In this document: piece after piece, positions 58,588-64,000 of the stretch
Numbering within the stretch: the stretch's first letter is position 1
Layout of the letters: the number at the start of each line of letters is the position of its first letter
DNA from: Gemmataceae bacterium
GTDB taxonomy: Bacteria; Planctomycetota; Planctomycetia; Gemmatales; Gemmataceae
Assembly (NCBI GenBank): GCA_022842245.1
Contig: JALHPZ010000019.1
Span: forward strand, 53,312 to 117,311
Length of the DNA: 64,000 nt
Direction of reading: 5' to 3'
Notes under the pieces: model-generated
What the model saw: the letters and a program-made list of their open reading frames with translations, nothing else
Told to the model about the DNA's origin: nothing
Database searches by the model: none
Position numbers and translations under genes: made by a program

Positions 58588-59368
58588 GTGGTTCCTCCTG
58601 GTCTTGTTTGGCTTCGTACTCGTTCAACAACTCACTGGCGAGATCGCGATAATCCTGGGCTCCGCTGCTCGTGTCGGCATACGACGTGATCGGCTCGCCC
58701 ATGGAAGGACACTCGGCGAGTCGGATGTTCTCGCGGATGGTGGTCCGGCAAGTTTCCGGGAATCGCGCCCGAAGCTTCTGCACGATTTCGGGACCGTGCT
58801 TGGTCCGTTGATCCAGTCGACAGGCCAGGATTCCGGTAATGTTCAGTTGCGGGTTGAGCCGCTTCTTCACGAGATCCACGGTCTGAATCAACTGGGCGAG
58901 TCCTTGCAAGCCCATGACGTGAGCTTCCACGGGAACCAACACTTCACGAGCGGCGGTGAGCGCATTCACGGTGAGCACGCCGAGTGTCGGCGGGCAATCA
59001 ATCAGCAAGAAGTCGAAGTCGTCTTCGATGTCGGCAAGTTTCTCGCGGAGCACCGTCTCGGCTCCCGGTTCTGTGGCGAGTGCCTTCTCGGCACCGACGA
59101 GCCAAGCCGAGGAACCGACTAGCGACAAATTCGGTGTCGTGGTGCCGTGAATGAGCGAACGGATACCGGTTTTCTCCGTCTCGGCGAAGAGATCGAACAC
59201 CCCTCGCCCGACGGTGTGCGTGGCCAGCCAGGTCGTGGCCGAATACTGCGGGTCGAGATCGATGATCAGCACTCGCTTGTTCTTCTCGGCCAGGGCGGCT
59301 CCGAGGCTCACGGTCGTGGTCGTCTTTCCCGATCCTCCCTTCTGGTTGATGACCGCAATCCTTCGCAT
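58559..59368 (-). CDS. parA: ParA-type partition ATPase
   Basis: A 269-residue Walker-type ATPase. It has a deviant Walker A KGGSGKTT at residues 10-17, Walker A' LIIDLDPQ, and Walker B LLIDCPPTLG. It lacks the N-terminal DNA-binding extension of large ParA proteins and so fits type Ib partition. ATG 59368 is chosen because AAGGAG lies upstream and the fold starts MRRIAVINQKGG; the longer frame covers the repeat region. With the RHH protein and the upstream repeats it should segregate the replicon. Confidence 0.9.
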   Translation of the reverse strand: MRRIAVINQKGGSGKTTTTVSLGAALAEKNKRVLIIDLDPQYSATTWLATHTVGRGVFDLFAETEKTGIRSLIHGTTTPNLSLVGSSAWLVGAEKALATEPGAETVLREKLADIEDDFDFLLIDCPPTLGVLTVNALTAAREVLVPVEAHVMGLQGLAQLIQTVDLVKKRLNPQLNITGILACRLDQRTKHGPEIVQKLRARFPETCRTTIRENIRLAECPSMGEPITSYADTSSGAQDYRDLASELLNEYEAKQDQEEPLEYEQVAND

Positions 59369-59393
59369 CTCGATTTGGCTCCTTCTGACCATG

Positions 59394-59655
59394 GCGGCAA
59401 CCCGGCAACGCTGCCATGCGGTTACGCGGCAAGGCTGAGGTTGCGGGGGTTTCCGGTGATCCGTCAATACGGAAAATCGGGGGTTCCCGCTTCGCTGCAA
59501 TCCGGCAACACCGGAAAAGCGGGAACACGGTATCCCGGCAAGACCCGTCAATCCGCAACCCGGCAATACGGAAACCTCCGCCAAGCGGATACCTCGGCGA
59601 TGCGGCAACACGGCGTTGCGGAAACGCTGGCGTTTCCGCGTTGCTGCGGATCATG
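59394..59655. repeat. Centromere-like repeat region (candidate parC)
   Basis: About 260 bp upstream of parA are filled with degenerate short repeats built on CCGGCAAnACnGGAAA. Examples are CCGTCAATACGGAAAA near 59461, CCGGCAACACCGGAAAA near 59502, CCCGGCAATACGGAAAC near 59559 and GCGGCAACACGG near 59602. Type Ib systems bind such arrays upstream of parA as a centromere and as the operon's operator. Confidence 0.65.
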
Positions 59656-59946
59656 AAGTGAAGCGTCCCTTCAGAATCATGAAACCCTTCTGTCCTTACT
59701 CCGGGTCGTCCGAAGTCTCTATCTCGTCACCTCGTTCATCCTGAGCGGTTTGGCGCGGTCGAGAATCGAAGGCAGATCGACGCTCCGCATCACCATTCGG
59801 GCCGGTTCGCGTTTCCGGTTTGGATACTTGAGTTGGGCGGGTTCGCTGCCGACCTATCGCGATAGGGGAGATGTCTGTGAGATGCGGCTGCGTGTGTTAC
59901 TCGACGAGAGAGCTCGTGGAACACTCCGAATGTGGAGTTCGGGATT
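59656..59946. other. Region upstream of relaxase, possible oriT
   Basis: About 290 bp between the repeat array and the relaxase gene. A perfect 14-bp palindrome CCTATCGCGATAGG lies at 59853-59866. MobF relaxases usually nick near their own gene, so an oriT may be here. No nic consensus can be assigned. A 69-codon frame at 59750 has weak support and is not annotated. Confidence 0.4.
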
Positions 59947-62649
59947 GTGCTGCGTCTGATTGTTCAGAGTGATGGGGCAGCCGCCCGGTCGTACTACCGG
60001 GGATCGAGTGGCGAGTATTACGCCGAGGGGCAGGAGCATGCCGGCGAGTGGGGTGGCCTGGCGGCGGAGCGGCTCGGGCTGGCCGGTCGAGTCGCGGGTG
60101 AAGCCTTCGATGCGTTGTGTGAGAACCGACACCCCACGACTGCTGCCAGGATCACGGCTCGAACCAAGACGGTTCGGCGCGTCGGCTTCGATCTTAACTT
60201 CCACGTGCCCAAGTCCGTCTCGGTTGTTTACGGTCTCAGCGGGGATCGTCGCATGCTTCAGGCCTTCACCGATTCGGTTCGCGAGACGCTCGACGAAATC
60301 GAATCCCTGATCCGCACGCGGGTGCGAGTCGGTGGCCGCGATGAAACGCGGACAACCGCGAATTGGCTCTATTCGCTCTTCGTTCACTGCACGACTCGGC
60401 CCGTCGATGGGGTTCCGGATCCGCATCTGCATGCCCATGCTTTCGTTTTCAACCAGACCTTCGATGAAATCGAGGGCCGGTGGAAAGCGATCGAACTGGG
60501 CGAGGTTTACAAGAACGCGCCTTACTTCGAAGCCGGGTTCCACGCTCGGCTGTCGCGAAGGCTCGTCGAACTCGGCTTCGATGTTTACCGGACCGAGAAG
60601 GGCTGGGAACTGAGCGGCATCCCACAAAGGGTACTCACCAGTTTTTCGCGGCGAACATCCCTCATTGAACGACTCGCTCGCGAACTGGGAATCGACGATG
60701 CCGAACTCAAGGCCGAACTCGGAGCAACGACACGGGAACGTAAACAGCTTCAGTTGACGCTCGAAGAACTGCGGGCCGTTTGGCTCGCTCGACTTCTGCC
60801 CGAGGAGCAACGGGCAATTCAGCATGTCATAGATCGCGATCTCCTGGTTCCGCTCACCGATCCGCTGTTCGCGGAAAAATCGGTTCGCTATGCCGTCGAA
60901 CATGCCTTCGAGCGCACGGCGGTGCTGCCGGTCAACCGGCTCTTGGAATCGGCTCTGCGGTTCGGTGTGGGGCAAGTTACGATCGCGGAGATCCAGGCTG
61001 CCCTTCAACGTCACGAACTCATCATCCGCGATTACGATCAGGAACGGCTCGCCACTACGCCAGAAGTCCTGGCCGAAGAATCGCGGATTCTGAAGTATGC
61101 GAAGCAGGGGCGGGGGAGTTGCTTTCCCCTTGTCGTCAACGCTTCGCGACTTGATCCCAGGCTCTCGGCGGAGCAAGCCGCGGTCATCGGACACGTGTGG
61201 GATTCCCGCGATCGTCTAATTCTCATTCGCGGTGTTGCGGGTTCCGGGAAAACCACGCTCATGAAGTCGTGCATTTCGGGGATCGGCGAAAACGGCAAGG
61301 CGGTGATGGTTCTGGCTCCTACGGCGGATGCCAGTCGAGGTGTCTTGCGGCGCGAAGGCTTTGCCGATGCGGATACGGTCAGCCGGTTCCTTCTCGATGA
61401 GGCATTCCAAGCTCGTGCTCGTGGCGGTGTCATCTGGGTGGATGAAGCGGGCCTCCTCGGCCTGAAAACACTCGATCAGCTTTTTCAGATCGCGTCTCGG
61501 CTTGAAGCCCGCGTCGTTCTCTGTGGCGATGAGCGTCAACATCGCTCGGTGGAACGCGGCTCGCCGTTGCAACTCTTGCAAGAGCACGGCGGTTTACAGG
61601 CCGCCACGGTTCGCGACATCCGCCGTCAACAAGGTCGCTATCGTGACGCGGTGAAGCTTCTGAGCGACGGGCGCACCACGGACGGCTTCGATCTGCTCGA
61701 TCGGCATCTGGGGTGGGTGAGGGAACTCGCCGAGGAAGACCGCTGGCAAGTCATCGCCGACGATTACACTCGGTTGAGTGGTCAGGGGAAAACGGTCCTG
61801 GTGGTCTCGCCTACGCATGCCGAGGGTCGGCTCGCCACCCATGTGCTTCGGGAACGACTTCGAATCGATGGTCGACTCGACTCAAAGGAGCTGGCAATCT
61901 CGTCTCTCGAATCTCGTCAGTGGACGTTGGCGGAACGTCAACAGCCGCTCTTCTATCAACCGGGCGACGTCATCGAATTTCACGCCAAGGTCAAAGGCTT
62001 CCGCGCCGGGGATCGGCTTCGAGTCATCACCACGGGCCAAGGATCGGTGGCGGCGGTACGGGATGATGGTTTGGAGACGATCATTCCCGTGCGCCTGGCG
62101 GAACGGTTTACCGTTTATCGCGAACGGGCGATCAAGGTGGCGGTCGGTGATCGAGTTCGCATCACGAAGAACGGTTCGGACCGGAATCGAAAACGGCTCG
62201 CCAACGGAACGCTCTCCACGATTATTGGCGTCGGACCGAATCAGTTGACGCTCGAAGACGGCTCGGTACTCGCTCGGGATTTCGGCCACATCGACCATGG
62301 CTATGTGATCACAAGTCACGCCTCGCAGGGGAAGACCGTAGACCATGTCCTGATCGTTCAGTCCTCGTTTTCCTTCGCGGCGTCGAGCCGTGAACAGTTC
62401 TACGTCTCGGCATCGCGGGCACGCTCTTCGGCCACGGTTTACACCGATGACAAGCGGCGGCTTCGCCAAGCGATCGAACGCACGGAGTCCACACGATCGG
62501 CCACGGAGCTGACTCACCACGATGTTCCGCGCCGCGAAGTCTGGCAGGCCTGGGTGAAAGCCCGGCTCCAGTGGCTCTCGAAATTGTTTACTTCCGTTGA
62601 GAAGGAACGAACTCCGGATCGCAACGTCCTCGTGCGGAGCGTGTCATGA
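59947..62649 (+). CDS. MobF-family conjugative relaxase (TrwC/TraI-like)
   Basis: A 900-residue relaxase-helicase. The N-terminal relaxase domain has tyrosine pairs Y16/Y17 and Y24/Y25 (SYYRGSSGEYYAEG) and the three-histidine metal site H160, H162, H164 (DPHLHAHAF). The helicase part has Walker A GVAGSGKTT near residues 429-437, WVDEAGLLGL and a C-terminal SHASQGKTVDHV motif. GTG 59947 is chosen since family members begin just before the first tyrosines and GGAG lies upstream. It nicks oriT and leads DNA transfer. No type IV secretion genes are in the window, so transfer machinery would have to come from elsewhere. Confidence 0.92.
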   Translation: MLRLIVQSDGAAARSYYRGSSGEYYAEGQEHAGEWGGLAAERLGLAGRVAGEAFDALCENRHPTTAARITARTKTVRRVGFDLNFHVPKSVSVVYGLSGDRRMLQAFTDSVRETLDEIESLIRTRVRVGGRDETRTTANWLYSLFVHCTTRPVDGVPDPHLHAHAFVFNQTFDEIEGRWKAIELGEVYKNAPYFEAGFHARLSRRLVELGFDVYRTEKGWELSGIPQRVLTSFSRRTSLIERLARELGIDDAELKAELGATTRERKQLQLTLEELRAVWLARLLPEEQRAIQHVIDRDLLVPLTDPLFAEKSVRYAVEHAFERTAVLPVNRLLESALRFGVGQVTIAEIQAALQRHELIIRDYDQERLATTPEVLAEESRILKYAKQGRGSCFPLVVNASRLDPRLSAEQAAVIGHVWDSRDRLILIRGVAGSGKTTLMKSCISGIGENGKAVMVLAPTADASRGVLRREGFADADTVSRFLLDEAFQARARGGVIWVDEAGLLGLKTLDQLFQIASRLEARVVLCGDERQHRSVERGSPLQLLQEHGGLQAATVRDIRRQQGRYRDAVKLLSDGRTTDGFDLLDRHLGWVRELAEEDRWQVIADDYTRLSGQGKTVLVVSPTHAEGRLATHVLRERLRIDGRLDSKELAISSLESRQWTLAERQQPLFYQPGDVIEFHAKVKGFRAGDRLRVITTGQGSVAAVRDDGLETIIPVRLAERFTVYRERAIKVAVGDRVRITKNGSDRNRKRLANGTLSTIIGVGPNQLTLEDGSVLARDFGHIDHGYVITSHASQGKTVDHVLIVQSSFSFAASSREQFYVSASRARSSATVYTDDKRRLRQAIERTESTRSATELTHHDVPRREVWQAWVKARLQWLSKLFTSVEKERTPDRNVLVRSVS

Positions 62650-63056
62650 GTCACGATCCGCTACTCGAACATCGCTTGAAGCTTCCCGTTCAGCCGGAGG
62701 CCGATCTCCCGGACGTTTACGCGGCTTACGGCGTGGCGACTCACTTCGGCGAAGTGATCAGCATGCTGCGGATTCGGTTGCGGGACGATACTTGGCGAGC
62801 GTTCCCGTACTACGGGCTGACGTCGATAGCCTACGATCCGGCGCTCGGGATCGATCTGGTTTTCGTGACGACGACGGTTCGGCTGAAGGGCCGGAATCTA
62901 TACCCGTTGTTTTCGCTCCTGAGCGATCACGCGGTGCGGTGGGTCTGGGAAGCGGATCGGGCCAACTGGCTGAATACGCCCGAAGCGTCCACCGTCATCG
63001 AGCGGATCGAGTTGGGGCCGGAAGCCTCGTCCACCGCACGAAGTTTGCGGATGTAA
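62646..63056 (+). CDS. Hypothetical protein coupled to the relaxase
   Basis: A 136-residue protein overlapping the relaxase stop by 4 bases (ATGA). It includes VYAAYGVATHFGEVISMLRI, then WRAFPYYGLTSIAYDPALGI and DLVFVTTTVRLKGRNLYPLF. It is beta-rich with no membrane segment. Coupling suggests a mobilisation accessory, but I recognise no family. Confidence 0.7.
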   Translation: MSHDPLLEHRLKLPVQPEADLPDVYAAYGVATHFGEVISMLRIRLRDDTWRAFPYYGLTSIAYDPALGIDLVFVTTTVRLKGRNLYPLFSLLSDHAVRWVWEADRANWLNTPEASTVIERIELGPEASSTARSLRM

Positions 63057-63131
63057 ACCGTCAACCGGGTGAAGAAATCCGAGAGTGCATCAGTGTAGCA
63101 GGTTGTCTGCATTCGGGTGCGGCGGCTTGTC

Positions 63132-63398
63132 TCAGTTGGTCGACTTGGCGGTTTTCGTTTTCTTCACTGGTCGCGTTCTTGGTATCGTTTTCGTATTCGT
63201 CACTGGCGGTAGTGGGGCAATCACTGGCGGCGCTGGCGGGGGCGGTGGGTAGTCGAGATGTCGACGAATCGCCATTTCGATGACGTGCCGAATCTTCTCG
63301 TCTCGCTCTCGAACGAATGCCCGCAATCGTTCGAGCAACGCCGATTCGATTTCCAAGTTCAGTTGACCGGTTCCCGGCGTGGCTCTTCGTTTACCCAT
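63132..63398 (-). CDS. Ribbon-helix-helix regulator with Pro-rich tail
   Basis: An 88-residue protein starting MGKRRATPGTGQLNLEIESA at ATG 63398, with GGAG upstream. Residues 10-45 (LNLEIESALLERLRAFVRER) fit a ribbon-helix-helix DNA-binding fold. The C-terminus is a Pro/Lys/Thr-rich tail. The paired TCTCTAGAGA sites just upstream are candidate operators, so it is probably autoregulated and controls the divergent RadC-like gene. Plasmid copy-number or accessory regulation is possible. Confidence 0.65.
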   Translation of the reverse strand: MGKRRATPGTGQLNLEIESALLERLRAFVRERDEKIRHVIEMAIRRHLDYPPPPPAPPVIAPLPPVTNTKTIPRTRPVKKTKTAKSTN

Positions 63399-63432
63399 GG
63401 CTCGATTTCTCCGACTCGAAAAATTACGTGTG

Positions 63433-63488
63433 TCTCTAGAGAAACACAAGTCACTTTGTTGACAGTGTCTCTAGAGACGGTGTAGAGT
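63433..63488 (+). promoter_or_regulatory. Promoter with two TCTCTAGAGA operator-like palindromes
   Basis: Palindromes TCTCTAGAGA at 63433-63442 and 63468-63477, spaced 35 bp. A TTGACA (-35-like) lies at 63459-63464 with TAGAGT (-10-like) at 63483-63488, 18 bp apart. The second palindrome lies inside this spacer, so a bound repressor would block transcription of the 63517 gene. The divergent RHH protein is the likely binder. Confidence 0.55.
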
Positions 63489-63516
63489 CCGTGTAGAGAT
63501 TGTCCGTTGGGGGAAC

Positions 63517-63939
63517 ATGATCACACTGAAGCATCTTGACCGCACGCCTGCACTTGCCGAACTCAAAGTGAGCTATCGCCGGGGGCGACCGAAGAACAAC
63601 TCTCAAGAGAGATTGCCGCTCAAAATTATTTCTCCCTTGAGTTGCGAGCAATACCTTCGGAGCGTCTGGGATGATGACACGATCGAACTCCGCGAAGAAT
63701 TCATTCTGCTTTGCCTGAACGGTGCCAACGAGGTGCTTGGTTGGGTGAAACTGCATACGGGCGGGATCAATCATACCCCGGTCGATCTGCGATTGGTGCT
63801 TGCTGTCGCGTTACAAACAGCAAGCTCAGCGGTCATCATCGCCCACAATCACCCTGCCGGGAGTTTGGATCCTTCGCAACCTGTAAACGCCGATCGAGAA
63901 GTGCAGCGCTCGCCGATTGAGAAGTGTGGCGCTCGGTGA
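63517..63939 (+). CDS. RadC-like JAB/MPN domain protein, C-terminally truncated
   Basis: A 140-residue frame. The recognisable core is FILLCLNGANEVLGWVKLHT, then TPVDLRLVLAVALQTASSAV and IIAHNHPAGSLDPSQ. Here the H-N-H metal motif is present, but the following Asp ligand and the rest of the JAB domain are missing. After PSQ the frame runs into unrelated sequence (PVNADREVQRSPIEKCGAR) that corresponds to repeated DNA resembling an IS end. The protein is therefore probably non-functional. Intact members have about 60 more residues. Confidence 0.7.
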   Translation: MITLKHLDRTPALAELKVSYRRGRPKNNSQERLPLKIISPLSCEQYLRSVWDDDTIELREEFILLCLNGANEVLGWVKLHTGGINHTPVDLRLVLAVALQTASSAVIIAHNHPAGSLDPSQPVNADREVQRSPIEKCGAR

Positions 63940-64000
63940 CAGTTTACCTCCTGGGATCGGACTACGCCATCCGATCCGACCAGCCACTTTCATCCCTCGG
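63882..64000. mobile_element. Probable left end of an IS21-type insertion (continues beyond window)
   Basis: Starting at TGTAAACGCC (63882) the sequence has two 22-bp direct repeats, 63891-63912 and 63914-63935, that match at 19 of 22 positions (core GAGAAGTG..GCGCTCG). Multiple short direct repeats just inside a TG end are typical of IS21-family termini. The point of divergence in the RadC-like gene coincides with this TGT. No transposase is seen, because the window ends at 64000. Confidence 0.5.

Noticed and set aside
1..64000. CRISPR array
   Set aside because: The only regular direct repeats are three iterons and the degenerate parA-proximal array; neither has spacer-repeat structure or cas genes.

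Overview
The window looks like part of a Planctomycetota replicon, most likely Gemmataceae. The evidence is high GC, a Ser/Thr kinase with a transmembrane segment and a formylglycine-generating-enzyme (FGE/SUMF1) C-terminus, and secreted proteins of planctomycete style. This placement is inference, because the window has no rRNA or other phylogenetic marker gene. The most striking property is that one stretch carries both plasmid functions (iteron origin, Rep, ParA plus ribbon-helix-helix partner, MobF relaxase) and most of a tailed-phage virion cassette (Mu-like portal and head protein, prohead protease/scaffold, capsid, decoration, tail tube, tape measure, baseplate- and fibre-like proteins). 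An extrachromosomal phage-plasmid, or a prophage fused to a plasmid, is the simplest reading.

Layout: (1) 1-6656, leftward type I restriction-modification operon hsdR-hsdS-DUF1016 nuclease-hsdM, with hsdM cut by the window edge. (2) 7050-12300, an unknown protein, a tyrosine integrase whose frame runs through a tRNA-Arg(UCU) 3'-half att site, a small HTH protein, two zinc proteins and a divergent RHH-plus-S24 repressor. (3) 12300-15823, a leftward membrane/secreted cassette with a papain-like protease, possibly for lysis. (4) 15910-22880, leftward virion appendage genes including a glycosyltransferase-methyltransferase fusion. (5) 22952-28137, rightward tail/baseplate genes including a -1 frameshift pair. 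(6) 28182-30671, a 2.5-kb element bounded by 25-bp inverted repeats, with a truncated IS1-type transposase and passenger genes including a P63C protein. (7) 30968-33230, small host-like genes. (8) 33233-42162, leftward head/tail operon. (9) 42427-45699, the kinase-FGE gene. (10) 46025-51353, leftward portal operon whose portal protein is fused to ParB-like and ADP-ribosyltransferase-like domains. (11) 51639-56439, accessory genes and a giant lipoprotein. (12) 56657-63398, plasmid replication, partition and mobilisation. (13) 63517-64000, a RadC-like gene truncated by what looks like an IS21-type end.

Six late-gene blocks are linked by a shared 20-nt element, consensus TCAGGCAACNCCCGCGNCCC. 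It usually sits 20-21 nt before a start codon that lacks a Shine-Dalgarno sequence. It is the best candidate for a new regulatory system here, probably the late promoter or leader. No terminase, canonical endolysin, T4SS or coupling protein was found, so these must lie outside the window, be replaced by unrecognised genes, or be absent.
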